From assembly GCA_038235385.1 (NCBI GenBank), contig JBBSTY010000072.1, positions 1 to 20,302 on the forward strand: DNA of 20,302 bases, read 5' to 3'. Position 1 is the stretch's first letter; each line of letters begins with the position of its first letter. The notes below the pieces were generated by a model. That model was not told the origin of the DNA. It saw only the letters and a program-made list of their open reading frames with translations, and made no database searches. Below, piece by piece: positions 1 to 7,064 of this stretch. Source of the stretch: JBBSTY01 sp038235385. Lineage in GTDB: Bacteria; Actinomycetota; Acidimicrobiia; Acidimicrobiales; Acidimicrobilacustridaceae. A program made the translations under genes and the position numbers.

Positions 1-26
1 CGTCGGCGGTCACCGGACCGGAGCGG

Positions 27-32
27 TACCGT
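27..32 (+). promoter_or_regulatory. Candidate -10 box (TACCGT), leaderless spacing
   Basis: TACCGT matches the TANNNT pattern of actinobacterial -10 elements and ends 6 nt before the ATG at 39. That would put the transcription start at or next to the A of the ATG. No Shine-Dalgarno sequence is seen. The -35 region lies outside the window, so this rests on the hexamer and spacing alone. Confidence 0.3.
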
Positions 33-38
33 TCGCCG

Positions 39-1142
39 ATGCGTCACGGCTCGTTTCGCCACCTTCTCGTGCTCGCGCTCGTCGGCGCGACCATCGGTTC
101 GGTCCTGTGCCTCTACAACCTCGCCGCCACAAAGGACACCCTGGGCGGCCTGGTCACGTCGTCCTCCGAGCGTCCGCAGGCAGGGGTGGTCCTGGGCGAC
201 CTGCCGGACGAGTCGGGCACCTCCGGCGGGAGCCACGACGGGGCGTTCTTCTACGTGATCGCCCGGGACCCGTTCGACCTGGATCAGATGGCCGTCAGCC
301 TCGACTTCCCCCGCTACCGGGCCCAGCGGATCCTGTTCCCGGCGGTCGTGTGGGCCGCCCACCCGACCGGCGGGGGGACGGGCCTCGTGTGGACGATGTT
401 CGCGGTCAACGTGATCGGACTGGTGATCGGCGGGCTGGCCACCGGGAAGCTCTCGCTGCAGCTCGGCGGACCCGCGTGGCCGGCGGTGATCTTCGGGCCC
501 ATGTTCGGTTCGATCATCTCGTTGCGGTTGAGCGTCAGCGACTCGCTCGTGCTCGCGCTGACCTTGACCGCGCTCGTGCTGTCCCTGCAGAGCCGACATC
601 GATGGGCGGTGGTCGCCGCGGTCGCGGCCATCCTGACCAAGGAGTCGGCGATCATCGTCCTCTTCGGGTTCGCGCTGTGGCGGCGCGACCGCCCGGGCAT
701 CGCCCTGGTGGCGGTGCCGTTGGCCGTGGCGGGCGCGTGGTGGATCTGGCTCCTCAGCCGCTTCGGGGGAGCCTTCTCGCCCGAGAACTACCGCCCTCCC
801 CTCTTCGGCTGGGCGGACGCGATCCGCTTCTGGTCCATGGGCTACGAGCCGCTCGGTCTCCTCTCTGCCGCCACCGGCGTCGGTCTCGCTGCCGCCGCGC
901 TCATCCGCACGCGTCCCCGGCATCCGCTGTGGTTCCCGCTCGCGCTGCTCCTGGGGTCGAGCGTGGTGTTCTCGGTCCATGTGCTCGGTCCCGAGCGCAA
1001 CGCCAGTCGCATCTTCCTGCCCCTGCAGATCCTCGGCATCGTCGCCCTCCTGACCCGCAACTACCGGCGCCCACTCGATGATCCGGCGACGCCGCACCAC
1101 GATGCCCTCCCCGACCACGTCATCGATGCGAGCGCCTCGTGA
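39..1142 (+). CDS. Polytopic membrane protein, GT-C glycosyltransferase-like
   Basis: A 367-aa protein with one N-terminal hydrophobic helix (about 8-28), a long extracytoplasmic loop (about 30-112), then roughly seven to nine hydrophobic segments to residue 340 and a short polar tail. The loop carries Asp67-Gly68 in a DGAFFY motif and a YRAQRILFP motif at 93-101. A TKES motif lies near 200-203 and NASRIFLPL near 321-329. This order (acidic residue in loop 1, RxQRxLxP, T[KR]E, late R-x-[FL]-LP) is what I recall for uncharacterised actinobacterial GT-C-fold lipid-sugar transferases; assignment is by pattern only. It lies 98 nt upstream of a decaprenyl-phospho-arabinose cassette on the same strand, so an arabinosyl- or other prenyl-sugar-dependent transferase is an attractive but unproven role. 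The start at 39 is the first ATG and has a leaderless-type -10 box just upstream. Confidence 0.6.
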   Translation: MRHGSFRHLLVLALVGATIGSVLCLYNLAATKDTLGGLVTSSSERPQAGVVLGDLPDESGTSGGSHDGAFFYVIARDPFDLDQMAVSLDFPRYRAQRILFPAVVWAAHPTGGGTGLVWTMFAVNVIGLVIGGLATGKLSLQLGGPAWPAVIFGPMFGSIISLRLSVSDSLVLALTLTALVLSLQSRHRWAVVAAVAAILTKESAIIVLFGFALWRRDRPGIALVAVPLAVAGAWWIWLLSRFGGAFSPENYRPPLFGWADAIRFWSMGYEPLGLLSAATGVGLAAAALIRTRPRHPLWFPLALLLGSSVVFSVHVLGPERNASRIFLPLQILGIVALLTRNYRRPLDDPATPHHDALPDHVIDASAS

Positions 1143-1204
1143 TCCGCCACCAGGTGCGCCACCCCGCGATCGCATCGATGACCGGTCTCGCGCAGCGGCG
1201 CTGC

Positions 1205-1210
1205 TAGACA
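1205..1210 (+). promoter_or_regulatory. Candidate -10 region upstream of dprE2
   Basis: GCTAGACAC lies in the 98-nt gap before dprE2. TAGACA is a poor match at the last base of TANNNT. It ends 8 nt before an ATG at 1219 that opens a 9-codon reading frame (1219-1248) overlapping the dprE2 start at 1241. A nearly identical GCTAGACC stands in front of the flavodoxin-like gene. Confidence 0.2.
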
Positions 1211-1240
1211 CTTCACCCATGCCGACGCTGTCGATCCGCC

Positions 1241-2005
1241 ATGCGTGACGCCCTGGGAGCGGTCCAGTCGCTCCTCGTCCTCGGTGGAGCGTCCGACATC
1301 GCCGTCGCCACCGCCACCAGGCTGGTCGAGCGTGGCTGTCGCACCGTGGTGCTCGCCGTTCGCGACACCGATGCGGCCGAACCGATCGCAGCGGGGCTCC
1401 GGCGACGCGGCGCCGCGCTCGTCGAGATCGTCGCGTTCGACGCCGGCCGACACGACACGCACGCGGCGGTCGTCGCCGAGGTGTTCGACCGGTTCGGCGA
1501 CATCGATCTCAGCCTGGTCGCGTTCGGCGTCCTCGGCGAGCAGAGCACCTTCGACGTCGACCCCCTCGCGGCCGCCGAGGCGGTGGAGATCAACTACGTC
1601 GGCGCCGTCACCACCGGGCTCGCCCTGGCCGGGCAGATCCGACGCCAGGGCCACGGAACCATCGTGTTCCTGTCGTCGGTCGCGGGCATCCGGGCCCGCC
1701 GTTCCAACTTCGTCTACGGCTCCTCCAAGGCCGGACTCGACACGTTCGCGCAGGGGCTCGGCGACCACCTGGTCGACCACGGCGGCCGGGTCGCGGTGGT
1801 CCGGCCGGGCTTCGTGCGGTCGCGCATGACCGAGGGCATGCCGGCGCAGCCGTTCGCCACCACACCCGAGGCCGTGGCCGACGCGATCCTCGCCGGCCTG
1901 CAGAAGAACCTCGAGATCATCTGGGCGCCCGCCCTGCTCCGGTACGTGTTCGGGATCATGCGCATCCTGCCGCGCCGGGTGTGGCGCATCGTCGCGGCGC
2001 GGTGA
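1241..2005 (+). CDS. dprE2: Decaprenylphospho-beta-D-2-keto-erythro-pentose reductase DprE2 (SDR family)
   Basis: A short-chain dehydrogenase of 254 aa, the length I recall for M. tuberculosis DprE2. The N-terminus (MRDALGAVQSLLVLGGAS) lines up with the mycobacterial MVLDAVGNPQTVLLLGG, which supports the ATG at 1241. The nucleotide-binding turn is GGASDIA (15-21). The catalytic set is Ser145/Ser146 in LSSVAG, Tyr159 and Lys163 in YGSSK. The basic, hydrophobic C-terminus (IMRILPRRVWRIVAAR) fits membrane association. Known role: NADH-dependent reduction of decaprenyl-phospho-2-keto-ribose, made by DprE1, to decaprenyl-phospho-arabinose. Its stop overlaps the ubiA start (GTGA), and dprE1 follows, so all three are probably one transcript. 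The specific assignment depends on this context as well as on the fold. Confidence 0.88.
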   Translation: MRDALGAVQSLLVLGGASDIAVATATRLVERGCRTVVLAVRDTDAAEPIAAGLRRRGAALVEIVAFDAGRHDTHAAVVAEVFDRFGDIDLSLVAFGVLGEQSTFDVDPLAAAEAVEINYVGAVTTGLALAGQIRRQGHGTIVFLSSVAGIRARRSNFVYGSSKAGLDTFAQGLGDHLVDHGGRVAVVRPGFVRSRMTEGMPAQPFATTPEAVADAILAGLQKNLEIIWAPALLRYVFGIMRILPRRVWRIVAAR

Positions 2006-2889
2006 CCCCGGTGGTCCTCCTGCGCGGCATCGTGCGCTCGCTCCGACCGCACCAGTGGATCAAGAACGTCCTGGTGTTCGCCGCTCCGGTGGCTGCCGGC
2101 GTGATCGACCAGGAGAACATCCTCCGCGACACCCTCCTCGCCTTCGTCGCCTTCTGCGCGGCTGCGAGCGGCACCTACCTGCTCAACGACTCGAGCGACG
2201 TCGAGTCCGATCGCCAGCACCCGACCAAGCGCAACCGCCCCATCGCGGCCGGGATCGTCCCCGTTCCCGTCGCCGTCGTCCTCGGCATCGTGCTCATCGT
2301 CGGCGCGTTGGGTCTCGGCTTCGCCGTCGACCGGAACCTCGGGATCACCCTGCTCGCCTACCTGGCGCTCACGACCTCGTACACCTTCTGGCTCAAGCAG
2401 GTCCCCATCTACGACATCGTCGCCGTCGCGGCCGGCTTCGTCCTGCGCGCCGTCGCCGGCGCAACCGCCACCGGTGTGCCCATCTCCGAGTGGTTCTTCA
2501 TCGTGACCTCCTTCGGCGCCCTGTTCATGGTGAGCGGCAAGCGCGAGGGCGAGCGCAACCTCCTGCAGGGCGAGGCGGCGTCGGTCCGGGCGACGCTCGG
2601 CGTGTACACCGCCAACTACCTGGCGTACCTGCGCAGCGTCGCGTCCGGTGTCGTGCTCGTGGGCTACTGCCTCTGGGCCTTCGAATCGGCCACTCGTGCC
2701 GCCGGTGAGGCCGACATCTGGTTCCAGCTGTCGGTCGTCCCGTTCGCCATCGCCATCTTGCGCTACGCGCTGCTGCTCGATCGTGGCGAAGGCGGCGAAC
2801 CGGAGAAGCTGGTCCTCTCCGACCGCCCGTTGCTGTTGGCGGGCGGCGCATGGGCCATCATCTACGCCTATGGCACCTATCTCGCCTGA
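2002..2889 (+). CDS. ubiA: UbiA-family decaprenyl-phosphate phosphoribosyltransferase (DPPR synthase)
   Basis: A 295-aa UbiA prenyltransferase with about eight to nine membrane helices. It transfers phosphoribose from PRPP to decaprenyl phosphate, the committed step to decaprenyl-phospho-arabinose (Rv3806c in M. tuberculosis). The first Asp-rich motif NDSSDVESD (Asn62, Asp63, Asp66, Asp70) matches the mycobacterial NDVRDVEAD type. Tyr137-Asp138 in PIYDIVAVAAGFVLRA and SGKREGER (178-185) form the second conserved region. The start chosen is the GTG at 2002, which overlaps the dprE2 stop as GTGA; an in-frame GTG at 1981 would add seven residues inside dprE2. The last 20 nt overlap the dprE1 start. 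In mycobacteria this gene sits apart from dprE1-dprE2, so the cassette order here differs. The separate phosphatase expected after this step is not seen in the window. Confidence 0.88.
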   Translation: MTPVVLLRGIVRSLRPHQWIKNVLVFAAPVAAGVIDQENILRDTLLAFVAFCAAASGTYLLNDSSDVESDRQHPTKRNRPIAAGIVPVPVAVVLGIVLIVGALGLGFAVDRNLGITLLAYLALTTSYTFWLKQVPIYDIVAVAAGFVLRAVAGATATGVPISEWFFIVTSFGALFMVSGKREGERNLLQGEAASVRATLGVYTANYLAYLRSVASGVVLVGYCLWAFESATRAAGEADIWFQLSVVPFAIAILRYALLLDRGEGGEPEKLVLSDRPLLLAGGAWAIIYAYGTYLA

Positions 2890-4285
2890 GCCGCGCCGTC
2901 ACGAGGTGCTCACCGGTTGGGGCGCCACGAGCCCCAGTGCCGCGCTCGTCGAGCACCCCGCCATGCGGCGCGAGCTGCTCGGAGCGATGGACGACCTCCC
3001 CGATCGTGGGGTGCTCGCCCGTGGCTACGGCCGGAGCTACGGCGACGCCGCCCAGAACGCCGGCGGTCGCGTGGTGGACCTCACCGGCATCGGCGAGATC
3101 GACCTCGACCCGATCGGGGGTCTGGTCACCGCCACCGCGGGCACCAGCCTCGACGACATCATGCGCGTCATCGTCCCGCGCGGCTTCTTCGTGCCGGTCA
3201 CCCCGGGGACCCGCATGGTGAGCGTCGGCGGCGCGATCGCCGCCGACATCCACGGCAAGAACCACCACCGCGACGGATCGTTCATGGACCACGTGGAGTC
3301 CCTCCGGCTCCTGATCCCCTCGGGCGAGATCCGCGACGTCGGCCCCGATCGCGACCCCGACCTGTTCTGGGCCACGGCCGGGGGCATGGGCCTCACCGGC
3401 ATCGTGGTGGATGCCACCTTCCGGTGCCCGCGGATCGAGACGAGCCGGCTCGTGGTCGACACCGACCGCACCACCACCTTCTCGGTGCTGCTCGACACCA
3501 TGCGTGCCGAGGACGACGACCCGCGATACCCCTACTCGGTGGCGTGGATCGACACCCTGGCCACCGGGTCGTCGCTCGGACGCGGCATCCTCACCCGCGG
3601 CCGCTTCGCGCACGCGGACGAGCTCGACGACACCGATCGCCAGGCGCCGCTCGCGTTCGACCCGAAGGTCCTGGTCACCGCACCGCCGGTCTTCCCGTCG
3701 GGGTTGCTCAACAAGTACACCGTCCGCGTCCTCAACGAGCTCTGGTTCCGCAAGGCGCCGGTGCGCCGGCGCGACGAACTGCAGACCATCACCACCTTCT
3801 TCCATCCGCTCGACCTCGCCGGCTCGTGGAACCGCGCCTACGGCCCGGCGGGCTTCCTGCAGTGGCAGATCGCGCTCCCCGACGGCGCCGAGGAGCTGTT
3901 GCACGAAATCGTCGAGCGACTGAGCCTCGCTCGGAGCGCGTCGTTCGTGTCGGTGCTGAAGCGCTTCGGCCCCGGCAACGCCGGCCACCTCTCGTTCCCC
4001 ATCCAGGGATGGACCCTCACCGTCGACCTCCCCTGCGGCATGCGGGACGCCGCCGGCCTGCTCGATCGCCTCGATGTCGCGGTCGCTGACGCCGGCGGCC
4101 GGATCTACCTGGCCAAGGACTCGCGCCTGCGGCCCGACCTGCTCCCGACGATGTACCCCCGGTTGGACGAGTGGCGCGACATCCGTGCGGGTGTCGACCC
4201 CCACGGCGCGCTCACGAGCGACCTCGCCCGACGACTCGGTCTGCTCGAGCGCACGCGCTTCGCGACAGGCCCTCGACCCCGCTGA
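2870..4285 (+). CDS. dprE1: Decaprenylphospho-beta-D-ribose 2'-oxidase DprE1 (FAD-linked)
   Basis: A 471-aa vanillyl-alcohol-oxidase-type flavoprotein closely following M. tuberculosis DprE1 (461 aa): LTGWG near the start, ARGYGRSYGDAAQN (FAD site), DIHGKNHH with His128 matching the reported active-site His132, AYGPAGFLQWQ, LSFPIQGW, and AKDSR with Lys416 matching the catalytic lysine. It oxidises decaprenyl-phospho-ribose at C2', and DprE2 completes the epimerisation. The ATG at 2870 overlaps ubiA by 20 nt and places LTGWG about 15 residues in, as in mycobacteria; the frame is open further upstream, but only inside ubiA. Notable: the residue aligned with Cys387, the covalent target of benzothiazinones, is Thr384 here (GWTLTVDLP against GWNICVDFP). 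A short tail (ERTRFATGPRPR) extends past the usual end at RRLELL. Confidence 0.93.
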   Translation: MAPISPEPRRHEVLTGWGATSPSAALVEHPAMRRELLGAMDDLPDRGVLARGYGRSYGDAAQNAGGRVVDLTGIGEIDLDPIGGLVTATAGTSLDDIMRVIVPRGFFVPVTPGTRMVSVGGAIAADIHGKNHHRDGSFMDHVESLRLLIPSGEIRDVGPDRDPDLFWATAGGMGLTGIVVDATFRCPRIETSRLVVDTDRTTTFSVLLDTMRAEDDDPRYPYSVAWIDTLATGSSLGRGILTRGRFAHADELDDTDRQAPLAFDPKVLVTAPPVFPSGLLNKYTVRVLNELWFRKAPVRRRDELQTITTFFHPLDLAGSWNRAYGPAGFLQWQIALPDGAEELLHEIVERLSLARSASFVSVLKRFGPGNAGHLSFPIQGWTLTVDLPCGMRDAAGLLDRLDVAVADAGGRIYLAKDSRLRPDLLPTMYPRLDEWRDIRAGVDPHGALTSDLARRLGLLERTRFATGPRPR

Positions 4286-4329
4286 TCCCCGCCCCGCTGA
4301 TCCCGCGCGGCCGTCCGGTTCTCGCCGCT

Positions 4330-4346
4330 CGCCGCTCGTCGCGGCG
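4330..4346. terminator. Hairpin between convergent dprE1 and coaE
   Basis: CGCCGC (4330-4335) pairs with GCGGCG (4341-4346) around a 5-nt loop in the 67-nt gap between two convergent genes. There is no T tract. It could serve both directions as a GC-rich terminator. The same gap begins with a direct repeat of CCCCGCTGATCCC, partly in the end of dprE1. Confidence 0.3.
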
Positions 4347-4352
4347 CTCGGG

Positions 4353-4964
4353 CTACTCGCCCTTCGGCACGGTGGGAAGACCGTCGATCCACGCCCAACA
4401 GGCGTCGATCTGGGGCTCGAGCGCCGCGAGATCGCCGTTGTTGTCGATCACGAAGTCGGCTCGCTCGAGCCGCTGCTCCCGATCCGCCTGGCGACTGATC
4501 CTCGCCCGGGCGTCCTCCTCGGTGAAGCCCCGCTGGCTGACGAGTCGAGCCACCGCGGTCTCCGGGTCGACATCGACCACGATGATCCCCGCCATGTCGT
4601 CACGACCGCTCTCCACGAGCAGGGGGACATCGAGGACGACCACGTGGTCGGTGCCGACCTGCTCGGCCAGTCGCTCGGCGAGCCGCGCGCCCACCGCCGG
4701 GTGCACGATCGCGTTGAGATCGGCGAGCGCCTCCGGATCCGGGAACACCAGGTCCGCGACCGCCTGCCGGTCGAGCGACCCGTCGCGCCGGACGATCGTC
4801 GGCCCGAACCGCTCCACCATGGCCCCGAACACGGGCGTCCCCGGTTCCTGCACCTCCCGGGTGATCACATCCGCGTCGATGACCACCGCGCCGCGTGCGG
4901 TCAGCGCCGCCGACACCGTGGACTTCCCCGACCCGATCCCGCCTGTCAGACCAACGACTCGCAT
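4353..4964 (-). CDS. coaE: Dephospho-CoA kinase CoaE
   Basis: A 203-aa P-loop kinase catalysing ATP-dependent phosphorylation of the 3'-hydroxyl of dephospho-CoA, the last step of CoA synthesis, in the cytosol. It starts MRVVGLTGGIGSGKST, with the Walker A motif at 8-16 and Lys14. Further signatures are DADVITREV (substrate site), ALADLNAIVHPAVG, and the core VVLDVPLLVESG. The RISRQADREQRLERADFVIDNNG region is the usual lid and C-terminal signature. The ATG at 4964 is chosen because the family begins directly before the P-loop; a start at 5000 would add twelve unlikely residues. A TACCTT box lies 7 nt upstream, consistent with a leaderless message. It is convergent with dprE1 and divergent from the histidine kinase. 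Confidence 0.93.
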   Translation of the reverse strand: MRVVGLTGGIGSGKSTVSAALTARGAVVIDADVITREVQEPGTPVFGAMVERFGPTIVRRDGSLDRQAVADLVFPDPEALADLNAIVHPAVGARLAERLAEQVGTDHVVVLDVPLLVESGRDDMAGIIVVDVDPETAVARLVSQRGFTEEDARARISRQADREQRLERADFVIDNNGDLAALEPQIDACWAWIDGLPTVPKGE

Positions 4965-4971
4965 GGTCGGC

Positions 4972-4977
4972 AAGGTA
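4972..4977 (-). promoter_or_regulatory. Candidate -10 box of coaE (TACCTT), leaderless spacing
   Basis: Read on the minus strand, GGTACCTTGCCGACC precedes the ATG at 4964. TACCTT fits TANNNT, with 7 nt to the start codon, and no Shine-Dalgarno sequence is visible. The same spacing occurs before the genes starting at 39 and 11903. Confidence 0.35.
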
Positions 4978-5060
4978 CCGGTGGGGCCGTCATCCGCCAA
5001 GACCGTGGGCTGCCGACGGCGGCGTTCGACTCAAGACGGACCGATCGGCGCCGACAGACC

Positions 5061-5066
5061 AGGGAG
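5061..5066 (+). promoter_or_regulatory. Ribosome binding site of the histidine kinase
   Basis: AGGGAG sits 8 nt before the ATG at 5075. It decides that start over the long in-frame extension toward 4895, which would overlap coaE, and over the GTG at 5066. Confidence 0.6.
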
Positions 5067-5074
5067 TGGATCCG

Positions 5075-6931
5075 ATGCACGCCCCCCCCATCAACCAGGA
5101 CGATGACCCGCCACTGGATCCCCGAGCGGCTGATCTCGCATCGGTGCGGGCCCGCGCTGACGCCGAGATGTCGGATCAACCCGAACCACCCAGCGTGCTC
5201 GACCGCATCAAGCGGTTGGGGGCGTCGACCGACGGCACCGCCGCCGAGGACGGCCTCGTCGACAGCGTCGACCGGGTCGCGGCCTTCTCCCCCGCCATCC
5301 TGGTGATCCGGTGGGGCACGACCATCGCCTCGCTGGCCCTCTCGATCACCTACATCACCAACACCGACGATCACACCGTCGCCCTGTGGTGCGGGGTGAT
5401 CCTGGCGTACACGGTCGTACGCACGACCCGCCCGATCCGCTACACGGGCACCGTCCGCAGCCTCATCGAAGTGGTCGCCGAGGTCGCGCTCCTCGTGCTC
5501 GCGGTCTGCATGACCGGGTTCTGGGACTCGCCGCTGATCTTCTCGCTCCTCACCGCCATCACCGTGGCCGGGTTCGCGCGCGGGTTCGGCTTCGCGGTGC
5601 GCATCGGGTTGCTGGCGTCGCTGATGGTGAGCATCCCCTTCGTGGTTCCGGATCGGACCCCGACGGACGTGCGCGAGTCCGCCCAGTGGAGCCTCGTGCT
5701 GCTGCTGGTCGCGCTCATCGCCGGGTACGCCCGACGCATATCCGGCGAGGCGGATCGTCAGCACACCCTCGCGCTCGACCGGTTGGGTCGGCTCGCCGAT
5801 GCCAACGCCCTCCTCTTCTCGCTCCACCGGGTCACCCAGACCCTCCCTGCGTCGCTCGATCTCGACGACGTCCTCGACACCACCGTCGGACGCCTGCGGG
5901 GACTCTTCGACTTCGACTTCGGCGCCATCCTCGTCTTCGACGACACCGCCGGGGACTGGCACCTCGTCCGACGGGAGGGGACGAGGATGCCCCTGCGCCT
6001 GACCACCGAGGACCTTCCCCGGCCGCTCCGCCGGGCCCTCGAGGAGCAGAAGGTGATCAGCGTCGCCAACCTGCCCGAGTCAGGCGGACAGGGCCTCGCG
6101 CCGAAGGCGTCCTCGGGGCTGTACGCCGTGCTCCCCGCACGCGGGTCGGTCATCGGCCTGCTGGCGGTCGAGCACCAGTCCGAGCAGCACTTCTCCAAGC
6201 GCGACGTCGAGCTCGTCAACGGCTTCGTGGAGCCGGTGGCCCTGGCGATCGACAACGCCCGCTGGTTCGGACGGCTCCGGACCGTCGGGGCCGACGAGGA
6301 GCGCACGAGGATCGCTCGTGACCTCCACGACAACATCGGTCAGTCCCTCGCCTACCTCGCCTTCGAGCTCGACCGGATCGTCACCAGCCAGGCCCGCGGC
6401 GACGATCTCGGTACGTCGCTCGAGCGGCTGCGCGACGACGTCCGAGGCGTGATCCGGGAGGTCCGTGACACGCTGTACGACCTGCGCACCGACGTCTCGG
6501 ACAACCAGGACATGGCGTCGATCCTCGAGGCCTACGCCGCACGGGTGACCGAGCGATCCAACATCGGGATCGAGCTGTACTGCGACAAGGACGCCCGGCT
6601 CCCGATCCTCCAGGAGCGTGAGATGTGGCGGGTCGCCCAGGAGGCGCTGACCAACATCGAACGCCATTCGGGAGCCACCCGCGCCCGGGTGCTGTGGCGC
6701 TGCAACGGCGAGTCCGCGGCGCTCGACGTCACCGACAACGGCACCGGCTTCCCGATCGGGACCGCTGGACGGCTGGACTCCTACGGGATCCTGGGCATGC
6801 GGGAGCGGGCATCGAGCATCGGCGCCACCCTCGACATCACGAGCGAACCGGGCAAGGGCACCCGGGTCCGGTGCACCCTGCTGCGCGCGCCGGTGGACAC
6901 CGACCGGAGCGGGGCGTCGATCGCATCGTGA
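5075..6931 (+). CDS. Membrane sensor histidine kinase, GAF + HisKA_3 + HATPase
   Basis: A 618-aa sensor kinase of the NarX/LiaS/DegS class. The N-terminal 70 residues are polar and probably cytoplasmic. Hydrophobic helices follow at about 73-95, 102-118, 130-148, 152-168, 174-191 and 204-219, with little periplasmic sequence, so sensing within the membrane or by the GAF domain is likely. A linker helix (220-260) leads to a GAF domain (about 262-398). The HisKA_3 dimerisation helix has ERTRIARDLHDNIGQ with phospho-acceptor His418. The HATPase_c domain has an N box (AQEALTNIERHS, Asn527), G1 (DVTDNGTGF, Asp554) and G2 (GILGMRERA, 571-579), ending with GKGTRVRC. The response regulator 133 nt downstream is its probable partner. 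A run of eight C residues (5082-5089) lies in codons 3-6. The signal sensed is unknown. Confidence 0.9.
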   Translation: MHAPPINQDDDPPLDPRAADLASVRARADAEMSDQPEPPSVLDRIKRLGASTDGTAAEDGLVDSVDRVAAFSPAILVIRWGTTIASLALSITYITNTDDHTVALWCGVILAYTVVRTTRPIRYTGTVRSLIEVVAEVALLVLAVCMTGFWDSPLIFSLLTAITVAGFARGFGFAVRIGLLASLMVSIPFVVPDRTPTDVRESAQWSLVLLLVALIAGYARRISGEADRQHTLALDRLGRLADANALLFSLHRVTQTLPASLDLDDVLDTTVGRLRGLFDFDFGAILVFDDTAGDWHLVRREGTRMPLRLTTEDLPRPLRRALEEQKVISVANLPESGGQGLAPKASSGLYAVLPARGSVIGLLAVEHQSEQHFSKRDVELVNGFVEPVALAIDNARWFGRLRTVGADEERTRIARDLHDNIGQSLAYLAFELDRIVTSQARGDDLGTSLERLRDDVRGVIREVRDTLYDLRTDVSDNQDMASILEAYAARVTERSNIGIELYCDKDARLPILQEREMWRVAQEALTNIERHSGATRARVLWRCNGESAALDVTDNGTGFPIGTAGRLDSYGILGMRERASSIGATLDITSEPGKGTRVRCTLLRAPVDTDRSGASIAS

Positions 6932-6991
6932 TCGCCACATCTGTCGCCTCACCACGGAGCGCCGATGACACCGGCGCGATGCGGCGACCGG

Positions 6992-6997
6992 TAGGGT
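6992..6997 (+). promoter_or_regulatory. Candidate -10 box between kinase and regulator genes
   Basis: GGTAGGGTTGCCG contains TAGGGT (TANNNT) 67 nt before the regulator start. The nearly identical GGTAGGTTGCCG stands before the LLM oxidoreductase gene. It suggests the regulator has its own promoter besides read-through from the kinase gene. No convincing -35 element was seen. Confidence 0.3.
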
Positions 6998-7064
6998 TGC
7001 CGGGCGTCGACAACCGGGTGACCGCCCGAGCGGCGCGACCCACCCAATCTCGAGGGGGTACCGG

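Noticed and set aside
2858..4204. Long minus-strand open frame (448 codons) opposite dprE1
   Set aside because: It mirrors the codon bias of dprE1 in high-GC DNA, has low-complexity Gly/Val/Arg/Glu composition and matches no fold, while dprE1 on the other strand is certain.
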